Part shown: positions 34,995 to 43,821 of the stretch, piece after piece | How positions within the stretch are numbered: the stretch's first letter is position 1 | How the letters are laid out: every line of letters starts with the position of its first letter | Source: Sutcliffiella horikoshii | GTDB lineage: Bacteria; Bacillota; Bacilli; Bacillales; Bacillaceae_I | Assembly (NCBI RefSeq): GCF_021991925.1 | Contig: NZ_RXZI01000002.1 | Span: 794,857-858,856 of the forward strand | DNA length: 64,000 nt | Reading direction: 5' to 3' | Translations under genes and position numbers: made by a program | Notes under the pieces: model-generated | What the model was told of the DNA's origin: nothing | The model's input: only the letters and a program-made list of their open reading frames with translations | The model's database searches: none

Positions 34995-35759
34995 GTGAGT
35001 AACATAAATGAATGGTTTTCTTTAAAGGATAAAACAGCCCTTGTTACAGGGGCAAGGACAGGTATTGGGCAAGCGATCGCGATTGGCTTAGCGAAAGCAG
35101 GAGCCGAGGTGGTTCTTGTCGGTCACCGGGATAATATGCAAGAGACCGAGTCGAAAATAGAACAGTTCGATGGTAGATATGAAACACACTTAATGGATTT
35201 GTCCAAGGTGGAGGAAGTAAAAGGGAAGTGTGAGGAGATACTTTCCTCCCATAGCATTGATATAGTCGTGAACAATGCGGGTGTCATCAGAAGGGAACCA
35301 GCTGCTACGCATTCTTTAAAGGATTGGCAGGCGGTATTGGATACCAATATCAATTCCGTATTTCTTCTCTGTCAAGCATTTGCAAAGCCGATGCTGGAGC
35401 GAAAAAATGGAAAGATCATTAATATTGCCTCCCTCTTATCGTTTCAGGGGGGAATTACCGTACCTGGATATGCCGCAAGTAAACATGCCATTGCCGGGTT
35501 GACAAAAGCATTGGCAAATGAGTGGGCGTCCTCGGGGATACAGGTAAATGCGATAGCACCTGGATATATTGCAACCAATAACACAGAAGCACTTAGAAAT
35601 AACGAGGAACGAAATGCCTCCATCCTTTCCAGGATCCCAGCTCAACGTTGGGGGAAGCCGGATGATTTAGTCGGTGCGGCAATTTTCCTGGCGTCAGATG
35701 CTTCTGATTATGTGAATGGGCATGTACTGACAGTAGATGGCGGATGGATGGCAAGGTAA
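34995..35759 (+). CDS. kduD: 2-dehydro-3-deoxy-D-gluconate 5-dehydrogenase KduD
   Basis: 254 residues, GTG start with AGGGAGGG upstream. Short-chain dehydrogenase with TGARTGIG at 18-25, NNAG at 93-96 and catalytic Ser146, Tyr159 and Lys163. Reduces the diketo uronate produced by KduI to 2-keto-3-deoxygluconate (KDG). Directly before kduI. Confidence 0.92.
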   Translation: MSNINEWFSLKDKTALVTGARTGIGQAIAIGLAKAGAEVVLVGHRDNMQETESKIEQFDGRYETHLMDLSKVEEVKGKCEEILSSHSIDIVVNNAGVIRREPAATHSLKDWQAVLDTNINSVFLLCQAFAKPMLERKNGKIINIASLLSFQGGITVPGYAASKHAIAGLTKALANEWASSGIQVNAIAPGYIATNNTEALRNNEERNASILSRIPAQRWGKPDDLVGAAIFLASDASDYVNGHVLTVDGGWMAR

Positions 35760-35791
35760 AAATAAATTTTAATCAAAAGGAGAGATGAGGA

Positions 35792-36622
35792 ATGGAAGTA
35801 AGATATGCAGGTAGTCCAATAGAAGCAAAAACGTATACAACGGAGCGTCTAAGAGAGGAATTCTTAATAGAATCATTGTTTGTACAAGGAGAACTCAATA
35901 TGGTCTATTCCCATTATGATCGTGTCGTAATGGGAGGAGCAATTCCAACGAACGCACCATTGAAGCTGGAAGGAAGCCAAACGCTTCAAACGGAATATTT
36001 TCTGGAACGAAGAGAAGTGGGCATCATCAATATAGGGGCAAAAGGAAAAGTCGTGGTGAATGGCGAGGAGTATGAATTAAATAAGCGTGACTGTCTATAT
36101 ATCGGACTTGGGAAAGAAGAGGTGACTTTTCATAGTTCAGATAGCCTCGAACCTGCGAAATTCTACATTGTATCATCTTTGGCGCACAAGGAATATCCTA
36201 CCCGGATATTACCAATTGAAGAAGCGGAGCCGGTAAGACTAGGTTCTGACAGTGAATCTAATAAAAGGACTATTTATAAATATATCCATGAAGAAGGAAT
36301 ACAAAGCTGTCAATTAATGATGGGGATGACATTGCTTGAGCCGAATAATATGTGGAATACGATGCCGGCACATATCCATGACCGCCGTATGGAGGTATAT
36401 CTATATTTTGATATGGATGAGGATTCTAGGGTCTTTCATTTAATGGGTGAACCAAGTGAAACGCGTCACCTTGTGGTGAAAAATGAACAGGCAGTCATAT
36501 CTCCTCCATGGTCCATCCATTCTGGTATGGGTACGAACAATTATACGTTCATCTGGGCAATGGCAGGCGAAAACTATACCTTCAAAGATATGGAATTTGT
36601 CAAAATGGAGGACTTAAAATAA
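35792..36622 (+). CDS. kduI: 5-dehydro-4-deoxy-D-glucuronate isomerase KduI
   Basis: 276 residues, the family length. Double cupin with the metal site in the second half (MPAHIHDRRMEVYLYFDM, and HSGMGTNNYTFIWAMAGEN near the end). Converts 5-keto-4-deoxyuronate to the diketo form for KduD. AGGAGAG precedes ATG. Confidence 0.95.
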   Translation: MEVRYAGSPIEAKTYTTERLREEFLIESLFVQGELNMVYSHYDRVVMGGAIPTNAPLKLEGSQTLQTEYFLERREVGIINIGAKGKVVVNGEEYELNKRDCLYIGLGKEEVTFHSSDSLEPAKFYIVSSLAHKEYPTRILPIEEAEPVRLGSDSESNKRTIYKYIHEEGIQSCQLMMGMTLLEPNNMWNTMPAHIHDRRMEVYLYFDMDEDSRVFHLMGEPSETRHLVVKNEQAVISPPWSIHSGMGTNNYTFIWAMAGENYTFKDMEFVKMEDLK

Positions 36623-36634
36623 TTGCCTGAAAAG

Positions 36635-36661
36635 GAGATCGAGAAGCATGCTCTCGATCTC
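36635..36661 (+). other. Perfect hairpin between kduI and kdgK
   Basis: GAGATCGAGA (36635-36644) pairs with TCTCGATCTC (36652-36661), seven-base loop, no T run. Likely an mRNA processing or stability element rather than a terminator. Confidence 0.65.
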
Positions 36662-36702
36662 TACTACTATCCAAATTGATTGAAATAGGAAGGGGTAGGC
36701 GA

Positions 36703-37656
36703 ATGGATGTTGTGACAATTGGAGAAACGATGGTGCTTTTCACACCAGACTCTTCTCCACTGATGAGGTACTCCCATACATTCTCCAGGAAATTTGGCGG
36801 AGCGGAATCCAATGTAGCAATCGGGCTTGCAAGGCTGGGGCATCATTGTGGTTGGATCAGTAAAGTGGGAAATGATGAATTCGGAAAAGCGATGGTAGGC
36901 TTTATCCGCGGGGAAGGTGTGGATGTGAGTCAGGTCACCTATAGCGATGAGGCTTCTACAGGATTATATTTTAAAGAAGTTCGCCGCGCAAGCGATGTAA
37001 GAGTGGAGTACTACAGAAAAGGTTCGGCAGCTAGTACCCTGTTGCCAAAGGAAATAGATCCATCCTATATTGCTTCTGCTAAATACCTTCATCTAACAGG
37101 TATTACGCCTGCATTGAGTGATTCTTGTTATGAAACGGTGAAAAAGACGATTGAAATGGCCAAACAGCATGGAGTGAAAGTTGTCTTTGATCCGAATCTT
37201 CGCAGAAAGCTTTGGTCAGAAGAGAAAGCAAGAAGGGTGTTGTTGGAGCTTTCCTCCCTTTCTGATATTATTCTGCCAGGTTTAGATGAGGGGAAATTCA
37301 TTTTCGGCGTAGATGATCCAGAGAGACTCGGGAAGTTATTCCTTCAAAAAGGCAATGAACTTGTCATTTTAAAGGTTGGTGCAAAAGGTGCGTATTATTT
37401 TACCGAAAAAGAGAGCGTTCTCATCCCAGGGTACCCTGTGGAAGAAGTGATTGATCCAGTCGGTGCTGGGGATGGATTTGCTGCGGGGGTGTTGTCTGGC
37501 CTATTGGATGGACTTTCTGTGGGGGATTCGGTAGCAAGAGGTAATGCTGTCGGAGCGATGGCGACATTGGTACAGGGTGATTATGAAGGGTTACCGGAAA
37601 AGGGAGAAATGGAAAGATTCACACAACAAACTGTCCTAGAGGATGTCCGTCGATAA
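36703..37656 (+). CDS. kdgK: 2-dehydro-3-deoxygluconate kinase KdgK
   Basis: 317 residues from ATG 36703 (GGAAGGGG upstream); a start at 36676 is in frame but less likely. PfkB sugar kinase: FGGAESNVAIGLARLG near the N-terminus and DPVGAGDGFAAG with the catalytic Asp near the C-terminus. Phosphorylates KDG to KDPG. Confidence 0.93.
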   Translation: MDVVTIGETMVLFTPDSSPLMRYSHTFSRKFGGAESNVAIGLARLGHHCGWISKVGNDEFGKAMVGFIRGEGVDVSQVTYSDEASTGLYFKEVRRASDVRVEYYRKGSAASTLLPKEIDPSYIASAKYLHLTGITPALSDSCYETVKKTIEMAKQHGVKVVFDPNLRRKLWSEEKARRVLLELSSLSDIILPGLDEGKFIFGVDDPERLGKLFLQKGNELVILKVGAKGAYYFTEKESVLIPGYPVEEVIDPVGAGDGFAAGVLSGLLDGLSVGDSVARGNAVGAMATLVQGDYEGLPEKGEMERFTQQTVLEDVRR

Positions 37657-37673
37657 AAAAGTAGGAGGTCAGT

Positions 37674-39170
37674 ATGAAACAGGATTACATTGCCATACAC
37701 AAAGAAGACAATGTGTTAATCACATTAAAAGAATTTAAAGCCGGGGAACAGGTGGAAGTCTCGGAGGAATTAATTACCTTGAGGGAAGATGTGCCTAAAG
37801 GGCATAAAATCGCTACAAGGGGCATCCAAGCCGGGGAACATATTGTGAAATACGGCTATCCAATCGGTCATGCCAGTGAAAATATTGAAGCAGGTATGTG
37901 GGTTCATACACATAATACAAAGACAAATCTTTCTGGAACTTTGGAGTATGAATATGCTCCTGCAAAAGGGGAATTGGAGAATGCTTATGTGAAGGAGAGA
38001 ACGTTCCAAGGATATGTCAGGGCAAATGGAGAGGTTGGTATACGCAATGAGATTTGGATCATCAATACGGTAGGTTGCATTAATAAAACGGCTGAACTGT
38101 TGGCCAAAATGGGAGATACCCATCTTAAGGATGAGGGAATTGAGGGTTTTTATCATTATGCACACCTATTTGGTTGTTCCCAATTAGGGGATGATTTGCA
38201 CAATACTCAAAAAATATTAAGTAACCTCGTTCATCATCCCAATGCCGGGGGTGTATTGGTACTTGGTCTGGGGTGTGAAAACAACCACCTTGCCGAATTC
38301 AAAAGAGTACTTGGAGATGTCGATTTGAACAGGGTGAAGTTCCTTGGGGTTCAAGATGCCGAGGATGAAATGGAAGAAGGATTTGCCCTGCTTGAAGAGC
38401 TTGCAGCCTATGCCAAAAGCTTCAAAAGACAGCCTGTACCTGTTTCCAAATTAAAGGTAGGGTTGAAATGTGGTGGATCTGACGGATTTTCAGGAATTAC
38501 CGGGAATCCTCTGGTTGGGGCTTTCTCTGATAAATTGATCTCCTATGGAGGCACAACAATCTTGACCGAAGTGCCCGAGATGTTCGGAGCCGAAACTATT
38601 CTGATGGAGAGAGCAAAAGACGAAGAAGTTTTTAACAAAATAGTAGAATTGGTCAATGATTTCAAAGAGTACTTCCTAAAGCATGATCAGGTTGTCTATG
38701 AAAACCCTTCACCAGGAAATAAGGCAGGTGGCATTACCACCCTTGAGGAGAAATCACTAGGGTGTGTACAAAAAGGTGGATTTGCAACCATCGAGGACGT
38801 CCATCCATACGGGGGTAGAGTAACAAAGCCGGGATTGAATTTATTGCAGGGTCCAGGAAACGACCTTGTGTCTGTTACAGCATTATCAGCTGCGGGGGCG
38901 CATGTCGTATTGTTTACTACTGGAAGGGGAACACCGTTTGGCGGCCCTGTACCGACGGTGAAAATCTCCACAAATTCAGACCTTTACGAGAAAAAACGAA
39001 ATTGGATTGATTTTAATGCCGGGGAGCTTGTTCAAGGTAAAGACATGGGATATCTAACAGACGAATTATTTGATTATGTAGTAGACCTGGCTTCTGGAGT
39101 TGAGCGTACCCATAATGAAAAAAACGGTTTCAAGGAGATTTCCATCTTTAAAGACGGCGTCATTTTATAA
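37674..39170 (+). CDS. uxaA: Altronate dehydratase UxaA
   Basis: 498 residues. N-terminal SAF domain (DNVLITLKEF to THNTKTNLSG, about 1-85), then the UxaA catalytic part (GYVRANGEVGIRNEIWII, KCGGSDGFSGITGNPLVG). Dehydrates altronate to KDG with an Fe(II)-type cofactor in the family. AGGAGG seven bases before ATG. Confidence 0.93.
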   Translation: MKQDYIAIHKEDNVLITLKEFKAGEQVEVSEELITLREDVPKGHKIATRGIQAGEHIVKYGYPIGHASENIEAGMWVHTHNTKTNLSGTLEYEYAPAKGELENAYVKERTFQGYVRANGEVGIRNEIWIINTVGCINKTAELLAKMGDTHLKDEGIEGFYHYAHLFGCSQLGDDLHNTQKILSNLVHHPNAGGVLVLGLGCENNHLAEFKRVLGDVDLNRVKFLGVQDAEDEMEEGFALLEELAAYAKSFKRQPVPVSKLKVGLKCGGSDGFSGITGNPLVGAFSDKLISYGGTTILTEVPEMFGAETILMERAKDEEVFNKIVELVNDFKEYFLKHDQVVYENPSPGNKAGGITTLEEKSLGCVQKGGFATIEDVHPYGGRVTKPGLNLLQGPGNDLVSVTALSAAGAHVVLFTTGRGTPFGGPVPTVKISTNSDLYEKKRNWIDFNAGELVQGKDMGYLTDELFDYVVDLASGVERTHNEKNGFKEISIFKDGVIL

Positions 39171-39183
39171 AGGAGGGATGAAG

Positions 39184-40716
39184 ATGAAGCAAATCAGTTT
39201 GGGGAGAGCGCTACATCCAAAAGATCTGAATTCTATCGTTACGGATGAAAGGAAGGGACACTTGCCTGAAAAAATCATTCAATTCGGGGAAGGGAATTTC
39301 CTTCGCGGATTTATCGATTGGATGGTCCATGAGATGAACAAACAAGGGGTGTTTAACGGAAAGGTGGTTGCGATCCAGCCGACTCCTCATGGAAAGGTCG
39401 TACCAAAGTTAAATGCCCAAGATGGATTATATACGCTAACCCTCAGAGGAGTGGTCAATGGAGAGAAAGTGGATAAGCATGAAATCATCTCTTCTATCTC
39501 CAGGGGGATCAATCCATATTCCGACTGGCAGAAAGTATTGAAAGTGGCTGAATCCAAAGAGATTGAATTTGTATTCTCCAACACTACGGAAGCTGGACTT
39601 ACTTATTTGGAAGAATCCTACGATGGAGAGACTTCCCCTCTTTCTTTTCCAGGTAAATTAGCTGCATTTCTGAAGCATCGTTATGAAGTGATGGGCGAAG
39701 TGGAAGGATCAGGACTTACCATCATTCCTTGTGAGCTTGTAGAAAGTAATGGGGATGTCCTGAAGAGTTTAGTGCTCCGATATGCTGCAGAGTGGGGATT
39801 CTCAAAAAAGTGTGTGGAATGGATAGAAGGGCAGAATAGATTTTGCAACACACTTGTAGATCGTATCGTAACCGGTTACCCGCGGGACAATGCAGATGAG
39901 TTTCGTGAAAAGCTCGGTTATGAAGATGTCTTGATGACCGTAGGGGAACCATACCACCTTTTCGCCATCGAGGCAGGGGAAAACATAGCGGCTCGCCTGC
40001 CCTTTACACAAGCAGGATTGAATGTGAAGTGGGGGGATGTGACCCCACATCGGAATATGAAGGTGAGGCTTTTAAACGGTCCGCACACCATGATGTTTGC
40101 AGTATGCTATCTTGCTGGAACGGATACGGTTTTGGAAGCGATGACAGATACCGATTTAAGAGAATTCGTCGAGAAAGGACTCTATCAAGAGATTCTCCCT
40201 TTTGTTCAAATGGAGGAAGGGGAGAAACGGGAATTTGCTGATTCCGTGGTAGAAAGGTTTCTAAATCCTTTTACAAAGCATTACCTTCATGATATAGGGA
40301 TGAATGCGGTTTATAAATTCAAATCAAGGCTTATCCCTTCCCTACTAGATTTTGTTAAGGACCGGAACGAGCTTCCTGCTGCCATTACATATTCATTGGC
40401 TGCCTTGATTTTTTACTATAAACCATTCAGGGTAGAGGGAGATTTTCTAATCGGGAAAAGGGGAGAAACGGAGTATGTCATTCGTGACAATCAAGCAGTT
40501 CTTTCCCTATTTAAAACCAAATGGGATCAGCTTCTTGAAGAAGAGGTGGAATTAAAGGAATTCATCTCCTCTATCTTGAAAAATAGCAATCTGTGGGGGA
40601 TGGATTTGCGCAAGCTTCCTCGTTTAGAAGATGAGGTATCCTTCCATCTTGGTCAAATGCTAACTGTAGGGATGAAGCAAAGTAACAAACAGCTTCTGCA
40701 AAAAATAAAGAAATAG
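39184..40716 (+). CDS. uxaB: Tagaturonate reductase UxaB
   Basis: 510 residues from ATG 39184, six to seven bases behind AGGAGGG; longer in-frame starts run back into uxaA. Mannitol-dehydrogenase-type NAD enzyme: IIQFGEGNFLRGFIDWM at the N-terminus, NTTEAGLTY, then VKVRLLN-like segment MKVRLLNGPHTM. Reduces tagaturonate to altronate. Confidence 0.92.
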   Translation: MKQISLGRALHPKDLNSIVTDERKGHLPEKIIQFGEGNFLRGFIDWMVHEMNKQGVFNGKVVAIQPTPHGKVVPKLNAQDGLYTLTLRGVVNGEKVDKHEIISSISRGINPYSDWQKVLKVAESKEIEFVFSNTTEAGLTYLEESYDGETSPLSFPGKLAAFLKHRYEVMGEVEGSGLTIIPCELVESNGDVLKSLVLRYAAEWGFSKKCVEWIEGQNRFCNTLVDRIVTGYPRDNADEFREKLGYEDVLMTVGEPYHLFAIEAGENIAARLPFTQAGLNVKWGDVTPHRNMKVRLLNGPHTMMFAVCYLAGTDTVLEAMTDTDLREFVEKGLYQEILPFVQMEEGEKREFADSVVERFLNPFTKHYLHDIGMNAVYKFKSRLIPSLLDFVKDRNELPAAITYSLAALIFYYKPFRVEGDFLIGKRGETEYVIRDNQAVLSLFKTKWDQLLEEEVELKEFISSILKNSNLWGMDLRKLPRLEDEVSFHLGQMLTVGMKQSNKQLLQKIKK

Positions 40717-40728
40717 GAGGAAATGAAG

Positions 40729-41994
40729 ATGAAAATCACAAATTATGATTCCCTGGTAGAAACAGTAAAAGAGGTAGTGCAAAATCAACGCGTAACAGAT
40801 ATGCATACACACCTTTATTCCCCTAACTTTGGTGACATCCTATTATGGGATATTGATGAGCTATTAACCTATCATTATCTTGTTGCAGAAGTAATGCGTT
40901 GGTCAGATCTTTCTGTAGAAGAATTCTGGAAGCTTTCCAAGCAAGAACAAGCTGATCACATCTGGCAGAAGTTGTTTGTGGAACATTCCCCTGTCAGTGA
41001 AGCGTGCCGCGGTGTCCTGACATGCCTGAAAGGGTTTGGTCTGGATCCTTCAACAAGAAGCTTAGAGAGTTATAGGGAATATTTTGCATCCAAAACAAGT
41101 GAACAGCATGTGGATAAAGTATTAGAATTAGCTAAAGTTGATCATGTGGTAATGACTAATGACCCATTTGATGATATAGAACGGGAAGTCTGGTTAAGTG
41201 GAGTTAAACCGAACGAACGTTTTCATGCGGCCTTAAGGATTGATCCATTGCTAAATGACTATACAAATGCAAAAAAACGCCTAGTGGAATGGGGCTACAA
41301 GGTAGAAGAAGAATGGAATGAACAGTCAGTAAATGAAGTGAAACGCTTTTTGTCTGATTGGATGGACAGAATGAATCCACTATATATGGCTGTTTCTCTG
41401 CCGCCATCTTTTGCGTTCCCTGAGGATTCCGATCGGGGTAGGATCATCAAGGATTGTATCCTGCCATTGTGTGAGCAGGCGGGTATTCCATTTGCCATGA
41501 TGATCGGCGTTAAGAAAAGAGTAAATCCATCCCTTGGTGATGCAGGCGACTATGTCGGCAAAGCGGGAATGGAAGGGGTGGAATATCTGTTAGCAAATTA
41601 TCCGAACAACAAATTCTTCTGTACGATGCTTGCACGTGAAAATCAACATGAGCTGGTAGTGCTTGCTAGGAAGTTCCGCAATTTAATGGTGTTTGGTTGC
41701 TGGTGGTTCACCAATAATCCGGTACTGATCAATGAGATGACTCGCATGCGTTTGGAGATGCTTGGTACAAGTATGATTCCGCAACACTCAGATGCACGTG
41801 TGCTGGATCAATTAATCTATAAATGGGATCATTCTAAAGAAATCATTGCCACTATATTAATTGAGAAATACAATGATTTGCTAAAAACAGGCTGGGAGCT
41901 AGAACGGTCTGAAATAGAGCGGGATGTTGCGGACATGTTTTACAATAACTTCTGGGAATTTATAGGGAAGAAGGAGCTGGCACTCACAAAATAA
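40729..41994 (+). CDS. uxaC: Uronate isomerase UxaC, short divergent type
   Basis: 421 residues from ATG 40729 (AGGAGG eight bases upstream; ATG 40723 is too close). Amidohydrolase-fold metal motif TDMHTHL (His26, His28) and a late CWWFTNNP segment. Shorter than the usual ~470 residues and resembles the compact isomerase class described from B. halodurans. Converts galacturonate to tagaturonate and glucuronate to fructuronate. Confidence 0.9.
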   Translation: MKITNYDSLVETVKEVVQNQRVTDMHTHLYSPNFGDILLWDIDELLTYHYLVAEVMRWSDLSVEEFWKLSKQEQADHIWQKLFVEHSPVSEACRGVLTCLKGFGLDPSTRSLESYREYFASKTSEQHVDKVLELAKVDHVVMTNDPFDDIEREVWLSGVKPNERFHAALRIDPLLNDYTNAKKRLVEWGYKVEEEWNEQSVNEVKRFLSDWMDRMNPLYMAVSLPPSFAFPEDSDRGRIIKDCILPLCEQAGIPFAMMIGVKKRVNPSLGDAGDYVGKAGMEGVEYLLANYPNNKFFCTMLARENQHELVVLARKFRNLMVFGCWWFTNNPVLINEMTRMRLEMLGTSMIPQHSDARVLDQLIYKWDHSKEIIATILIEKYNDLLKTGWELERSEIERDVADMFYNNFWEFIGKKELALTK

Positions 41995-42027
41995 AATCTT
42001 GACTGCACGATATAAAGGAGGGTCATG

Positions 42028-42681
42028 ATGAGTCTAGTGAAAGAAATACAAGATATCGGTGTGGTAGCGGTAATACGGGGGGCCGATGAATCAAACATCC
42101 TCACAATCGCAAAATCACTTCAAGCGGGTGGTGTAACCGCACTTGAAATTACAATGGAAACCCCAAAGGTTTTATCATTGATTGAAAAGGTCGCATCGGA
42201 AATGCCGGATGTGATGGTAGGTGCTGGAACGGTATTAGATCCTGAAACAGCTAGGGCTGCCATCATGGCTGGCTCCAAATTCATCTTCTCCCCTACAGTG
42301 AGTATAGACACGATTAGAATGACAAAGCGTTATGGTGCAGTAAGCATCCCTGGTGCCATGACCCCGACAGAGATTTTAACGGCATATGAACAAGGAGCAG
42401 ATATGATCAAGGTGTTTCCAGCAAACATTGTTGGCCCTGGTTACTTTAAAGATATTCGTGGTCCGCTTCCACATATCCCGCTTATGGCGACAGGAGGGAT
42501 ATCCTTGGATAATGTTGGCGACTTTATTCGTGCAGGGGCGGTAGCGGTAGGGGCCGGAAGTACCCTGATCAATACGAAAGTAGAATTGACGGAGGATCAT
42601 TGTCGTCACGTAACAGAAACTGCGACCAGCTTTATCCGCCGGGTGGAGCAAGCAAGAGGGGGACATTATGAAAAAGTGTAA
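42028..42681 (+). CDS. kdgA: KDPG aldolase KdgA
   Basis: 217 residues; ATG 42028 sits five bases after AAGGAGGG, ATG 42025 is an alternative. Glu40 (ALEITMETP) and the Schiff-base Lys128 (DMIKVFPAN), with Arg17 in AVIRG. Splits KDPG into pyruvate and glyceraldehyde-3-phosphate, the end of the pathway. Overlaps the following esterase by 14 bases. Confidence 0.94.
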   Translation: MSLVKEIQDIGVVAVIRGADESNILTIAKSLQAGGVTALEITMETPKVLSLIEKVASEMPDVMVGAGTVLDPETARAAIMAGSKFIFSPTVSIDTIRMTKRYGAVSIPGAMTPTEILTAYEQGADMIKVFPANIVGPGYFKDIRGPLPHIPLMATGGISLDNVGDFIRAGAVAVGAGSTLINTKVELTEDHCRHVTETATSFIRRVEQARGGHYEKV

Positions 42682-43330
42682 ATTCTATCTTGCGGGTGAC
42701 TCCACGATGAGCGACTATCAAGAGGATGTTGCTCCCAGAGCGGGGTGGGGGCAGGTGTTATACAAACACTTGCCTCCATCCATAGAGGTGGTGAATAAAG
42801 CGGCAAGTGGGAGAAGTTCCAAAAGCTTTATCGCAGAAGGAAGATTGGAAGAGATAGCTACTCAAATAGCGGAAGGGGACTATCTTTTCATTCAATTCGG
42901 TCACAATGACCAAAAAGAAGACGAAGAGCGTCGGACCTTACCTTTTACCACCTACCAGTCTTATTTGCTTGAGTACATCGAAATTGCATTACGTAAGGGG
43001 GCTACACCGATCCTCATCACCCCTGTGCAAAGGAGAAGTTTTGACAAACAAGGGGAATTTTATGAAACACATGGTGATTATCCACAAGCAATGAAGGATC
43101 TAGCCTTAGATAAGAATGTTAAGCTGGTGGATTTATCCACAATATCCAAAGACTTATTCACTAGCTTGGGTAGCGAGGAAACGAAAAAATTATTTCTTTG
43201 GCTTAAAGCCTCCGAGCATCCTAACTATCCAGATGGAGTGAAAGATGACACCCATTTTTCCAAGCATGGGGCCGAAGTGGTGGCAGAACTGGTTGCAAAG
43301 GCAATTCCTGTCTCTGATATATTAAAGTAA
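42668..43330 (+). CDS. Rhamnogalacturonan acetylesterase (CE12, RhgT/YesY type)
   Basis: 220 residues, intracellular SGNH hydrolase. Block I GDST with Ser12, NKAASGRSS, block III GHND and block V DDTHFSKHG with the catalytic Asp-His. Removes acetyl groups from rhamnogalacturonan pieces. Last gene of the run, followed by a terminator. Confidence 0.92.
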   Translation: MKKCKFYLAGDSTMSDYQEDVAPRAGWGQVLYKHLPPSIEVVNKAASGRSSKSFIAEGRLEEIATQIAEGDYLFIQFGHNDQKEDEERRTLPFTTYQSYLLEYIEIALRKGATPILITPVQRRSFDKQGEFYETHGDYPQAMKDLALDKNVKLVDLSTISKDLFTSLGSEETKKLFLWLKASEHPNYPDGVKDDTHFSKHGAEVVAELVAKAIPVSDILK

Positions 43331-43345
43331 GATTATAATCTCCTT

Positions 43346-43379
43346 AGACGATCGGTAAAAGTTGCCGATTGTCTTTTTT
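43346..43379 (+). terminator. Terminator of the yteR-esterase run
   Basis: AGACGATCGG pairs with CCGATTGTCT (one G-T pair) and six T follow. Confidence 0.88.
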
Positions 43380-43477
43380 AAAGGATATGGATTTAAGTCC
43401 GTTGAATTCTTTTTCTTGTTCCTCGAAATTCTATCTACTCTCTGAAATTCCCACAATGTAAAGATTCTTCGCTGTCG

Positions 43478-43502
43478 GTTTTCCAAATCTTTTATAGGAT
43501 AT
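43478..43502 (+). promoter_or_regulatory. Possible sigma-B-type promoter
   Basis: GTTTTC, 13-base spacer, GGATAT compares with the sigma-B pattern GTTTWW-N12-15-GGGTAT. It lies about 50 bases before the glutaredoxin-like gene. An overlapping TATGAT could be a sigma-A -10 instead. Confidence 0.3.
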
Positions 43503-43551
43503 GATAAGATTTAAGAAGAAACGGATTATCAAACTAGAGGGAGGCACATCG

Positions 43552-43791
43552 ATGAACAAACAACTCATCGTCTACTCAGCACCAGGATGCAGGGACTGTG
43601 AACTCGTAAAGGAGTTCCTTAAAGAAAATCAGGTAACTTTTGAGGTCAGAGACCTACTGGCAAACAGAGAATACCAACAGGAAGTGGAGAAGTTCGGCTT
43701 CATGGGAATACCTGTGACAGCTGTGGGTGACCAGGCAGTAAAAGGGTTTAACCCAGGTGAACTAAATAGGCTGATAGATCTTGTAAAGTGA
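43552..43791 (+). CDS. Glutaredoxin-like thiol reductase
   Basis: 79 residues from ATG 43552 with GGGAGG upstream. Thioredoxin fold with C13-R-D-C16 and the cis-Pro loop GIPVTAVG. NrdH/glutaredoxin size. Partner unknown. Confidence 0.85.
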   Translation: MNKQLIVYSAPGCRDCELVKEFLKENQVTFEVRDLLANREYQQEVEKFGFMGIPVTAVGDQAVKGFNPGELNRLIDLVK

Positions 43792-43821
43792 AGGTCGAGT
43801 CAGAATAGAGGAGCAAAATGA

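Noticed and set aside
12807..43330. Horizontally acquired genomic island
   Set aside because: No integrase, tRNA-adjacent direct repeats or visible shift in base use at the borders; gene content matches known Bacillaceae pectin loci.
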